From: Leuctra nigra
Lineage: Eukaryota > Arthropoda > Insecta > Plecoptera > Leuctridae
Assembly: GCA_934045905.1 (NCBI GenBank)
Contig: OW203766.1
Location: 13,882,309 to 13,946,308, forward strand
Direction of reading: 5' to 3'
Length of the DNA: 64,000 nt
The translations under genes and the position numbers were made by a program. The notes beneath the pieces were generated by a model. The model had not been told where the DNA came from. It did no database searches and saw nothing but the letters and a program-made list of their open reading frames with translations. Shown piece after piece: positions 46,345-56,609 of this stretch (positions within the stretch are counted from its first letter, which is position 1; every line of letters begins with the position of its first letter).

Positions 46345-47960
46345 AGATGAAAAAGGAGTAATTATAATTGTGATCACAATTTTAGCGACTTATACTATAA
46401 ACTGACGTTTATTGGAAAGGACGAGTGATCAAAACATGGACTTTGGGAGAAACTTTGAGGATCGAATTTATTATCAATAATTTATAATTTAATCGTTATC
46501 ATTATTTTATACATTAATAAGTTTTTCAGGTCCTTTCAAGGGAGTAATTATGAGGTTGCCAGGTTTGATCTGACCCCCTCTCCTCTCACCTTCCCCGGAA
46601 TTCAACTTCAATGACAATCTTAAAAATATTTTTTACGACTCGCCTGCAAGCATTTTCCTGTTCGGTTAGCCGAGTTCGTTGACAAGTAGGAATCTGCATA
46701 CGGAATGACCGCGGTGGACACACCTCGTCTTGTCTTTAGTCTTGTCACGCAGAGGCCAAACACTGCTGGAGGACACTACAGGCTCTAGAGGGCCAAGTAT
46801 ACGTCACAGACCAGAGGAAAGTGCAGCGCCGTTGAGCAAACGCTTCCCAGAATCATGTGCAAATCATACCGGCCGATGAAATTCTTAACTTTCCTGCAGA
46901 TTAGTCACGAGGAAATGCTTTGATTTCGAACCTTTGCCGTGCATGCAATGTTGCATGAGTTGCCGGTTTGTAGACATTTTTGAGTAGAAACATTGCGGTC
47001 ATATAATTTTATTTACTTTTGTTTTACAATTTAGACAAAATGGCCCGATCCTAAATTGATGTTCATAAAATGCCAGCCTGATATTTGGTCAGAGGCACAT
47101 TCCCTACAACGTAATATATTCTCAAACTTTCATGATTGAAGCATGGACGAATACACCATTGAAATTTATGAAAGTTGATGTAAGTTTGATAATTTATTGT
47201 CCCGAAGAAATTTTTTAAAGGAAAATCGAATAATAAAAAATAATTTAATATAAATATTAATTTATTTTTGTCAACAATTTATAAATAAAAATCATGGCGA
47301 AATATCCCAACACATTTAATGAAAATGCAGCTTTAAAATAATGTGGAATACAACCTATGATAGCTATAACTTATACTTTTAAACTTGCATTAAATTTATT
47401 TATCGTCTTCATAAACATAATTTATTTTTTTATGCATATATAATTTAATTTTGCATCATTTTATCAACATTTATTTATACTTACTACTGTATACTGCAGT
47501 ATACATACATTTTATTGATCATACACTATCATTTATGGATTGCTATGAATTATAATGAAATCTAATGAAAATAAAACTGTCCAATTGATTTATTACAACT
47601 TGAATTATTGTGCAACACATTACGCGTGCATTTAGCAAAGCGCCTTGATAAAGATGGCAAAGATAATGCCTTGAGACTAATGTCAGACAGAGAAGCAAGC
47701 AGTTATCAAGCAACCTTCTCGCTGCTCTGGTTTTTCTAATCTTGTAATCTGTGATGTCTGATGCGATGGGTTTAGTCTGTCTTGTGTTGAGTGATGTCAT
47801 CTTTGTGCGTGGGAATATGCAGCAGCGGTTGATGTTACATGCAACTTGTTGATGCAGCAATGCACTTGAGTGTATTATTGCTAATGTGATGCTGGCGACT
47901 CAAACGCTTCGTGTAACGCGTTTATTTAGCAATGAACTTTTCCGTGCAATCCAAGATTTA
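46345..47960. other. Intergenic, no gene recognised
   Basis: GC rises modestly at 46670-46880 without a recognisable frame. 47.2-47.55 kb is very AT-rich. The minus frame 47543-47860 has no known motif. Confidence 0.4.
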
Positions 47961-47966
47961 AAATAT

Positions 47967-48353
47967 AAACTAAGAGGGCTGAGTAGTGAGCGTGGCCTTG
48001 AAGGATTTTTTAATCGATTTTTATCAATATCTTTTACCAATGTAATTTTTAACAAAATAGGGCTTTGTACGAGTATTCAGAACAGTTCAATGAAAATAAT
48101 TTCATAAGTTATTAGTTTTATTTTGTCCAACAGATGTTTAGTGCTATAATTTTACTAATTTTCGGGCACTAAACGTCTGTAGGACAAAGTAAATATAATA
48201 AACCATTACAAGCTATGGAATTATTTTCATTGAACTGTTCTGAATACTCGTACAATGCCTTATTTTGTTAACAATTACATTGGTAAAAGATATTGATAAA
48301 AGTCGATTAAAAAACTCTTCAAGGTCATACTCATTACCCAGCCGTCTTAAACA
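47967..48353. mobile_element. Fold-back element, ~175-bp arms
   Basis: The left arm (to ~48144) and right arm (from ~48166) are reverse complements: CCTTGAAGG...TTTTTATCAATATC...CATTGAAC versus GAACTGTTCTGAATACTCGTAC...GATATTGATAAAAG...CTTCAAGG. The loop is ~20 bp (TATAATTTTACTAATTTTC). Similarity appears to extend outward to GGGCTGAGTAGTGAG/CTCATTACCCAGCC. A few indels and substitutions separate the arms. No coding capacity. Confidence 0.8.
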
Positions 48354-48359
48354 GATTGT

Positions 48360-50095
48360 TTACGTCCCCAGTTCAATAGTAGCATTATATTATTTCAACT
48401 CAACATATATAATAATATACTTGCACGTCATACGTACTCCCTTTTTAAATTTTTTTTGTGTGCTTTTTCGCTTCCATTCTTTCTGGGCCAGCACAATCCC
48501 GTTTCAACCTTTCCCCAACATGCCCTCCCCCTCCCCCCTTCACAAGATCTACATTACCCCCGCTCCCCCTTCACAAAGATTCTGCACAATCACAAACTTT
48601 TGATCGATGCCAACTAGATGTCAATGACATGTAACAATTCTTGGTTTCCGGTAATTAATTTTAAATATACAAATTAATGCATGATGCAAGCCACCAGAAA
48701 CCATTATTTTGCATTTTAGCTGATTCGTTTATGTTGGTATATTTTTCCTCCTTCCTACTCTCATGTAATGCAACATTGTTTTTATCAAATGAAACATAAT
48801 TCCAATAAGAATCAATATGACATCTCTTATCAATCAATCTGAATCTAGATTTGATAATGTTTTGAAAGGATTGAACAGGAAACTGCTGTTACCGACTTCC
48901 TGAATGCGTGCGTATTTCCAAGTCCTGACGCACAGGGGAATCTCGACCTCTAAACGCGTAGTATTGTCTCAAATCATTGATCCTGATTGTCCTGATTTAC
49001 CGCCTGTACTTCCCACTCTTGAGGATCGACTAATTGACCCAAGATTCAAGTAGACATTTAATTTAAATGGTACAAAGTACATCTACGGGTTACATTTTGT
49101 TTTGTGGAAATTGGATTACACACAATTTCCTTCAAAGCTGAGAAAGGTAAATCGATGGCAGAAAAAAGTAATTTATTTTCAATTTTTTAATTTCATATTG
49201 TATTATAACACTTTTTTCTTCGAGCTCTTATAAACGTTTTTTTTTAAATTAACGATCTTGAGTTTATAGTCAATAACAAATCAAGGCTAAATCATATTTC
49301 GCTATCTTCTAATATCTTCTCAATATGTAATAGCTCGTGTGGAGGTCGCCAAGGACTTAATCAATTGATAAGCAGTTTAATAACGCACAACTATGAGCGA
49401 AGTGTGCAACAAATGTTCTCAATAGCGTCACCACTTCCTTATCATCTGGAATAACCGCGAAATAGTCAGAATATTTCACACAAGTTCTGATTAATTAATA
49501 CACCTCGGCATATTTGTATAGATGTGTTTTGCTGAATTGTTTTTTTGGATTGAAAAATTGGGGTTTCAGTTTGAATGTTGTTAATTCTTTGGTTATGGTA
49601 AAAGAACGTCCGGCAAATTTTGTCTATCAAATAGTGCAATGTGTGTTGATATTCAAGGAAAACTGAGTAGATTATAGGAACAAAACGCTTGTGTAAATTC
49701 CGAGATACGCGAATAACTGGTTTGTTTATAATAAATCGTCCTTATGGCAAATTTCATGAATGATTTTTTGTTTCAATGACAAGGGCTTGTTTTTGAAACC
49801 CATCTATCTTAATTTTGAACTTTTTGCAATGTGCCGTTTTGTTTCTAAGCTCCTCAACTGTACAGATACTACATTTGAGGATTGATTTTTGTCAATCTCA
49901 AATCAAAATACCAAAGTGGTAACTGAAATGAACATCTTCTCCAGTATAAATATTTGTATAACAAGACAAGACAAGAACAAATATATAAAAGTGTTATATC
50001 ATGCGATCATTCTACACGGATGATCTAATAAATAAAACATTATAATCATCACGAATACGATAAGAAACACGTTTTGTTACCATTTTGAATTATCA
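48360..50095. other. Intergenic, no gene seen
   Basis: AT-rich with a pyrimidine-rich patch at 48480-48590. No supported feature. Confidence 0.4.
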
Positions 50096-50099
50096 AAGC

Positions 50100-50345
50100 A
50101 GATGAAGTGATGAGAGTAAGTCGAGGAGTAAGTATCAACTCCCAAGTGTTATGTCAAGCAAACTGTACGTGTACACCAGCACGTAGCGTCTGTTTCTGTT
50201 TCCATGGCAACGCGATCGCTATTCCCGCGTCTGCGCAGTGGACGCCACTTGTTGCACCGTCGCGGCGCACCTGTTGCGTCCCGACGCCACTCCCATCGGC
50301 CAGTGCGCATGACAGCAGCTGACCAATCACGAGATAGGCGGTTCA
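50100..50345. promoter_or_regulatory. CpG-rich promoter-like island with X-box
   Basis: A sharply bounded GC/CpG-rich block in AT-rich DNA. It contains GTTTCCATGGCAAC (50198-50211), a full match to the RFX X-box, plus CTGCGCAGTGG, AGTGCGCATGAC and an inverted CCAAT-box word GACCAATCACG (~50319). RFX sites of this quality mark promoters of ciliary genes in insects. Short frames run through it (50107-50404) but none is recognisable, so the gene served is unknown. Confidence 0.45.
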
Positions 50346-50349
50346 CTGA

Positions 50350-50925
50350 TGATCGCCTTAACACTTTCGAAATTGATTTGTGGTTTTGTCAAACATTTAT
50401 TTGATGATATTTATACCCTTTTTTACAGACATCGCCCATAATACATAGAATATATTATCCATCGAATCTCACTTACGAACGATCCAGTATCCACCATTCA
50501 TAATGACCGATTAAAAGTAAATTGACTTTCTTTCGGCAATAGACATGTCCAATGGTTTTTCGACCAATGGTCATTACGGACATTTTACCATTGGAGAAAA
50601 ACTATTTGACATTTTTTTGAATGTTTTTTCGCCACTGACTGAAAAACCATGGACGAATCATGGTTTGAATTGTTATTCTTATTTTCAACTGGCCACTGTC
50701 ATAGCCATTTTGATCAAGATATTCTGCTGGATTGGAGAGTGAAAATAAACAGTTCGGACGATCAAGTTCGAATTTTGTATGGCCGGACCCAACAATTCAT
50801 GAGATTTTCAACCAAGTCCATCCATATGGTCCATCAAGACATTAATAATTTTAAATTATTAGCCAATTTTGTTTTCCCGAGACTTGCGCCGCACACTGAT
50901 CGCTTGCAAAGATTTAGATTTGTTT
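50350..50925. other. Intergenic, no gene recognised
   Basis: AT-rich. A plus frame of 132 codons (50649-51047) ends inside family A sequence and has no known domain. CCAATGG/CCATTGG words repeat near 50550-50600. Confidence 0.35.
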
Positions 50926-50929
50926 TAAG

Positions 50930-51050
50930 TTCTCTTTACTCTGTTTTCCAAGTTCTGCAGAGCAGCAACTGTCACACCACACTCATATTAATTCGCATGC
51001 AATACGAATGCTCGTTCATCAACGCGTTACAGAGAGCGTTTTCCTAGTAT
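50930..51050 (-). mobile_element. Repeat family A, copy 6 (start end)
   Basis: Ends GCTCGTTCATCAACGCGTTACAGAGAGCGTTTTCCTAGTAT. AGTTCTGCAGAGCAGCAACTGTCA matches copy 1 (AGTTGCTGCTCTGTAGACT, inverted). How far left it extends is unclear. Confidence 0.65.
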
Positions 51051-51054
51051 TTCT

Positions 51055-52055
51055 TATGGTATTACGAACGAATACTCAATGGAACGACGCATACACATAT
51101 TATTTAATCATGATTTCCTTGTTGGTACCTGCATACTGAACAATAAAAGCAGGACGGTATAAATACCACGGACTAATACATGTTTAATCGTGATAGTTCG
51201 TTTAGTCGCTATAATTTGATTAAAAATAATATCCTGTTTTGGCCCACATGGTCGAATATTGTCTTATGTGTGCCTTTGAGTTTGAATGAAAACTAGTAAA
51301 TTGAAAGTTCAATGTATTATAACATGTATTTTGAATGTACTTTGTAGAAAATAGCGTTATAGGCAAGTAAATTATTTATTAACTACTAAAATGTACATTT
51401 TACAAAAAAAAATACAAATTTTACATTTATACAATATACAAAATATACAGAAATTTTGATTGATAAATAACACATATTTATTTTTGTGGAAAACCCTACA
51501 GGATTATAATTACAATTGATTTCTTTTCATGAACGCTAGAGCGAAAACAATAATTAAAAAACAGACTTTCGTGTAATTTTCATCGGCAAATCTGCATTGA
51601 AATAATGACACATTATATTTCAATGTTATCAATCAGTAATCAGTCACATAATGATTACATTGTTTTTGTTTATATTTCAGTTATGATAGTTTTGACGTCA
51701 CAGCCTGTAGTACTTGAGGTATTTTTAACTCTCATTCCGATTCATTGATAGCTTTTTATCACACACGAATACATTTTTTGTTCATCGAGATCAGAAACCG
51801 TCGTGAATATTTTCAAGAGATAATTCCCTATTGAGATGAGAATGATGATTTGAAATGCGTGTTTCATTGAACCAAATATGGACATTGTGTTGTTATAAAT
51901 CATCGGATCGGTACCTGGATACTTGTGTGTGAAATCACTGTTAGGAATGTGTCTTAGATGAAGATGAGTTCACGATCAGAGAGAGATGAATGGTCCAGCG
52001 TGAAACAGTGCGTGGGAACCTCTCCTCCCTCATGATGATAAGTCATTGATGATTC
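51055..52055. other. Intergenic, no gene seen
   Basis: AT-rich. A CRE-like TGACGTCA lies at 51693-51700. Nothing else supported. Confidence 0.4.
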
Positions 52056-52057
52056 CC

Positions 52058-52161
<104 letters not shown>

Positions 52162-52374
52162 CCTGCTACTTTCACTTGAACTTATGTTTGTGCTGGAGGT
52201 CAAGAAGAGAGTCTTGAAGCTGCTTGGTTGGGGGTTGACTTTTCTCTTTCAGCATTTAAAGAAATTTAATAGGTACCAATTTATGCGTAATTTTCGTTTA
52301 ACTATACTTTCAACAATCAACATTATAATTTATAACGAGCGAAATTAATTTGTATCCCCATTTCTTTTGAGGGT

Positions 52375-52545
52375 CAAATTGGCTTAGGCAGTAACAAAAT
52401 GTCCGGAGTTCGTGTCCCACGGTCGTCCTTCCTGACAGAGTTTTCTCGTGGTCTCTCTCAGTCAAAGGCAAATTTTGGGAACTTTCCCTAGTAATGCCAT
52501 GACCGCCTCCTTACCGTTTCCCACCGTTCATCCTTACATATTCTT

Positions 52546-52591
<46 letters not shown>

Positions 52592-52878
52592 TTCATCATC
52601 ATCATCATTATCATCATTAATTGTTTTTATTAAGAACAATTAGAGAATGGAATAATTTGGAAGGTGTGTTTGACTCCGTAGATATTGAGGATTGTAGTGT
52701 AAGAGAATTTAGGAATAAGTTAATTAGTTATATATTAGTAGAGTAATGAGTTATTTGATGTATAGTAGTAATGTTTAAATGTTAAATTTGTTGTAGTCTT
52801 AGTTTTGTTTATAATATTAATTAATATTCCTTGCCACCGGGGAAACCCATTTGTAAGATGAAAAATAAAATGAAAATG

Positions 52879-52912
<34 letters not shown>

Positions 52913-52960
52913 TCGACATTAGCCTAGCTGCAGAACAGTGCGGCGTTAAACACCACTAAA
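52375..52960 (+). mobile_element. SINE copy interrupted by a LINE fragment
   Basis: Head and body: GGCTTAGGCAG, TTCGTGTCCCACGGTCGTCC, TCTCTCAGTCAAAGGCAAATT, CCATGACCGCCTCC. The (ATC)n tract follows (52547-52617), then an inserted segment (see 52621). (ATC)n resumes at 52881-52911, and the terminus is CGACATTAGCCTAGCTGCAG, AACAGTGCGGCGTTAAACACC. This is the most complete 3' end of the family here. Confidence 0.8.
52621..52880 (+). mobile_element. 5'-truncated non-LTR retrotransposon 3' end
   Basis: From 52621 the frame reads LRTIREWNNLEGVFDSVD, then VREFRNKLISYI, and stops at 52744-52746. The 'R-T-(I/V)-R-x-W-N-x-L' motif followed by S/F-x-x-K/N-x-L just before the stop is typical of the C-terminus of jockey/CR1/L2-clade ORF2 proteins. 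A ~135-bp 3' UTR ends AAGATGAAAAATAAAATG. Both flanks are (ATC)n, so the target duplication, if any, is hidden in the SINE microsatellite. Most of ORF2 is missing. Confidence 0.7.
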
Positions 52961-52964
52961 ATAC

Positions 52965-53640
52965 ACACTGGAAATGTTTTTAAAAAGTAATTTGAATGAG
53001 AAGTACTGATTGGAAGTTTGGAACGGAGTAACGAACTTCACTGAGGTCTGTATTTAGAAGACTAATGAATCCACAAAACAGTGATTAAACTCTTCATTAA
53101 CTCGTCCCCTGACGTCATGCTAGTCACGTGATCTGTCCGAACAAATCTCACTAATTGCGCCTCCAACAGGTAATTAAAAGTTCGTTAATTAACAGTGGAT
53201 TCCCCGAGGAAAGAAGCGAAGAGAAGGAGCAAATCTTTGCTGCATAACTTGAAGACTTTTCCCAGGCAACTGGCACAATGGATTGTGTAACAGAACTGAT
53301 TCAGCTCTCATATTATCTCAACCTTTGTATCTTCTTCATTTTGTCCTGAAATATGCATAAAGGACCTGAATGAAATACAATTTAACAAATTATGCTACAA
53401 ATTAAGGATTAGGCTAATTGACTTTCTCTGAGAATGGAACAAGCCCTCACAGATAATTTTTTAGATAATTTGTAGGCTGAAAAATCGAAAGTGTAATGCT
53501 AAATAATACCATAGGGTAAATAAATAGTTGAAGACCATTAATTTTTCAGTTTAATGCTTCGAATCAAATATGAACGCCATTTATAAGTGCACACATAATA
53601 TTATTTTTACTGACATTGTGCCCAAAGAAATATATTTTAT
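52965..53640. other. Intergenic, no gene seen
   Basis: AT-rich. TGACGTCA at 53111-53118. Nothing else supported. Confidence 0.4.
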
Positions 53641-53644
53641 TCCA

Positions 53645-53915
53645 TTTTAGTGGGGTTAATTTCCGTACTGTTCTGCAACTGAGCTAATGGCGACTGAAGA
53701 ACGATTATAATGAATATGAAGCAGGAACAGTGGGAAGGAGGCGATCATGGCCTAATAGTAGGGAACCTTCCCAGCATTTGCCTTTCAAAATCCACGAAAA
53801 ATCTCAGTCAGGATCAGGAAGGACGGACGCGGGAATTGAAACCGGGACCGTTGCAATACAATTAGTTCAGAAGATGCCTTAGCCCATTTGCTTGCTCGAT
53901 ATGTACAATGAAAGA
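53645..53915 (-). mobile_element. SINE copy, near full length
   Basis: On the minus strand: head with GTCCCGGTTTCAATTCCCGCG (one-base change in the B box), body CTGACTGAG...GGCAAATGCTGGGAAGG, CCTACTATTAGGCCATGATCGCC, then GTCGCCATTAGCTCAGTTGC and AGAACAGTACGGAAATTAACC. About 265 bp. A hAT-type element is inserted just outside its head. Confidence 0.85.
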
Positions 53916-53921
53916 GAGTAC

Positions 53922-54379
53922 CAAGGGCGTATTCAGGGGTAGGTGTATTTCGGGGGGGGCGTCCCCCCCCCCCCCCCCCCCCCGAAATCAGGATATAATC
54001 TAAGAAAATAAGCACAATATTTAAAATAATATGAGAAAAAAACTCTTAAAAATAGACAGATAATGTCAAAAACGTTCAAAAATTTTTAGAATTGAGTTAA
54101 AAATAATTTCCGGGGCTATGCGCCCCGGACTTGCATATTGTATATGGTTCAATAAATGTACCTATTATTAAGTCTCTTAGACCAATTTTTGGATATTTTG
54201 TAATTTATAATTCCCCAAAATAGCTATACACTGCGATTCAAAATTGCACCTAAATGAATGACTTTGATCCAAATTTTTCTAGGGGGCTGCGCCCCCGAAT
54301 CCCCTGTTTTCCGCTGTGGTTTCTCAAGATATCAGTAATGTCCGGTCCTCCCCGAAATTTCATCCTGGATACGCCCTCG
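53922..54379. mobile_element. Non-autonomous hAT-type element (TSD GAGAGTAC)
   Basis: Ends CAAGGGCGTATTCAGG and, inverted, CGAGGGCGTATCCAGG. Perfect 8-bp duplication GAGAGTAC at 53914-53921 and 54380-54387. A long G/C run lies just inside the left end. The core is the reverse complement of ~330 bp of the 20803 element, with hairpins CCGGGGCTATGCGCCCCGG and GGGGGCTGCGCCCCC, although the terminal repeats differ. No transposase. Confidence 0.92.
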
Positions 54380-54389
54380 GAGAGTACCA

Positions 54390-54850
54390 TTTTTAAATGA
54401 AAAGAATGGATCATTTGCAAATAGCTTCTGTTGTAATGAAGTTGAGACCAACTTACACCTCTACCTCCTAGGTTGCCACATTACACATGTTCCTCGCAAG
54501 AATCTGCGAGTGAAAGACATGCAAGTTGGCAGCGGTGCAAGAAGCTACTTGTAAGTTTCACGCACTACGCTGCCAGATTATTAATCCCTCCATTCATTGT
54601 GAAGCAGATCATGTACCATTCACTGTTACCACTCAGCAGGCAGAGTTCATTGTGCCCATGCGACTTTAGTGACACCAGGCCAGAGACAAAGAAAACTGCA
54701 ACAAATCAAGTAAAATACACAAAAAGTTACTTCATGTTTTATTCATGCACTTTTCAAGCTCGAGCGATTTTGTCGCTTGTTGCTGTCACTTCTTTGGATG
54801 CGATTGGTCCTGGAGACAAAATGAGTTGACGAAATGATTTGAAATTTCAA
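54390..54850. other. Intergenic, no gene recognised
   Basis: The 118-codon plus frame (54473-54829) has no known domain. Confidence 0.3.
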
Positions 54851-54851
54851 T

Positions 54852-55044
54852 CATGATTAGATAAAAGACAAACTTAGGGTTATCACTTGGTACATTTTAA
54901 ATTTTTTGCTTTGTTAATTAGTAATAATTAGTTGATTTTTTGTGAAAAATTGTGTATTTTCTTGTCTATCGCTGGGACCGTATGAAATTTAATTTTAAAA
55001 ATGTGCCAAGTGATAGCCCTAAGTTGTCTTTTATCTAATCATAA
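54852..55044. mobile_element. 193-bp MITE with ~55-bp terminal inverted repeats
   Basis: ATGATTAGATAAAAGACAAAC...GGGTTATCACTTGGTACATTTT is mirrored by AAAATGTGCCAAGTGATAGCCC...GTTGTCTTTTATCTAATCAT. The AT-rich centre has no coding potential. It abuts the family M copy at 55049. Confidence 0.8.
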
Positions 55045-55048
55045 TTAA

Positions 55049-55701
55049 TGGCCAAAGTAAAAACGGTATTTGAAAGAAACTAATTGGCTGATAATGATTT
55101 GATGGCATCATCCAATGAAGTCTATGCTAACGTGTCATAACTCTATAGTATGTGAGCTCTGATTTCATTGATAATGACAAGATTAGATTAGATTAGTTTG
55201 GTTTAATGGCGCGTCAACGACGAGGTTATATTGCGCACATTAATTGTTATATTTAACTTTGTTGAACATAATTGGAGGGCAAGGTGAGAGGGTCGACCTA
55301 ACGGGCCCGATCCGGGGGAGTCCAGCACTGGTGGGAAGGCCAGGCCGGAATGGGGACGGACCGGGGGGTGTGAGGATTCGGGCCGGCTGAACCCGATTTC
55401 AGGGGGATCACCATCTCGAGGGGGGAGGCCGGCCCGTGGGGACCGCAAATTCAAGGGAGGGCTGGTTAGGCCGACCCTGGCTGCTCTTGGTCTGGGCCTC
55501 ACCACTGATCTGTCTGGCATGGGTAGCCCTTACACATGAGCATATGCTCGCCGGCGTAGCTGCAATGGATCATTTGCCAACACAAACCCCACCACCGCGA
55601 TAAGGTGACAGCCGTCGGGGGGGATAATGACAAGAATTGATTGTCAAGGAACCTGACCAGCTGCCACTCCGTTTCATTTAAACACCATTTTTACTTTGAC
55701 C
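55049..55701 (-). mobile_element. MITE family M copy, interrupted
   Basis: GGCCAAAGTAAAAACGGTATTTG at the left mirrors CACCATTTTTACTTTGACC at the right. The core is the reverse complement of the 42359 copy, split by a 440-bp insertion. Confidence 0.8.
55183..55622 (-). mobile_element. 440-bp retroposon with 13-bp target duplication
   Basis: The MITE sequence GATAATGACAAGA appears on both sides (55170-55182 and 55623-55635), defining a complete 440-bp insertion. On the minus strand it opens GACGGCTGTCACCTTATCGC GGTGGTGGGG and ends ATTAAACC followed by CTAATCTAATCTAA, a short tandem 3' tail. Long duplication plus tandem tail means retrotransposition. From memory, the CACCTTATCG(C/T)GGTGG opening resembles 5' ends of several non-LTR elements. 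It is GC-rich and lacks a reverse transcriptase, so SINE-like or internally deleted. Confidence 0.78.
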
Positions 55702-55719
55702 ACGTATATTTCAACAGTC

Positions 55720-55880
55720 GAGACAAAAAGCTCATCCCATAGGCCGTGGTTTGATTCTTGACGTAGACGTTTCGAAATTAGTTTTTTACATAGTTTTCCT
55801 CAGTCGGGAAATACTGAGAAATGCATCTTCCGTCTATAATTATACTCTAATTTCCCTATCATCAATCAACTTTTAAGTTC
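55720..55880 (+). mobile_element. SINE copy, badly degraded
   Basis: GGCCGTGGTTTGATTCTTG (eroded B box), TTTTCCTCAGTCGGGAAA and a CATCAATCA tail keep the family order. Weak on its own. Confidence 0.35.
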
Positions 55881-55884
55881 GTCA

Positions 55885-56345
55885 TGATCCCAGCTGTCAA
55901 GGCGTCTATAAAGACTGTATGAACACAATGAAATTGTGTGTAATAAATTATTGTTATCATTGATATTATAATTAAAATTATCTAAAATGTTTTTTTAAGA
56001 ATTGAATAGATGATGGATTCTGGTAAATGATGAAAGTAAATAACGCGAATTGAAATATGAATAACTAATGACTCATCAAATATTTGTGAGATCCTGTCGG
56101 CTGCTGTATAGAGTGAGAATCTGGGTACTTGTAACAATATGTACCCAGCCAAGCTAAGCAAATAGTGATTATTATAATTAGCTGGGAATATTCCATTATT
56201 CAATTATCACACACCCATGTCTGGCGTTAGATGCCAGAGCGCCGCATGAAAATAAAACCCGTCAATCAAGTTACTGTTGACTTTGTACTTCACAGCGGGC
56301 CTGATCTCACCTTCCTCAGTCAATAGAATTATGTTTCGCGAAATA
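55885..56345. other. Intergenic, no gene seen
   Basis: AT-rich. The minus frame 55982-56203 is unrecognised. Confidence 0.4.
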
Positions 56346-56353
56346 AAAAGATC

Positions 56354-56426
56354 CGCCCGAGCAGGGGCTCGAACCCTGGACCCTTAGGTTAAAAGCCTAA
56401 TGCTCTACCGACTGAGCTACCCGGGC
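56354..56426 (-). tRNA. tRNA-Lys-TTT: tRNA-Lys (anticodon TTT), copy 2
   Basis: Identical over all 73 nt to the gene at 19421-19493, in the same orientation, with anticodon at 56391-56393. The identity continues for 9 bases on the 3' side (GATCTTTTT, with the Pol III T-run), but not on the 5' side. Both copies have intact A and B boxes and look functional. Confidence 0.97.
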
Positions 56427-56574
56427 TGACGTAATCTTGGCTTATCAATGTCATATTATGATGCACGTGTTTACTTGGCCGTGAGTTGAGTTGCCTTGTG
56501 CTGTTGGCAGGCGGCCATGCGCACTTGTGTTGTACGGGGACAAGATTCAGATGCGAATACCGCGGCCGCGTGGG

Positions 56575-56605
56575 TAGGGGGGGGGGAGGGGGGGGGGGGG
56601 GGGGG
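56575..56605. repeat. Long G-run
   Basis: ~28 bases almost entirely G. A C-run at 57065-57082 could mark the other end of one element, but no duplication is seen. Confidence 0.85.
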
Positions 56606-56609
56606 CAAT

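Noticed and set aside
55203..55520. 105-codon minus frame rich in Pro/Arg
   Set aside because: Lies in the 440-bp retroposon; composition-driven, no reverse transcriptase or other motif.
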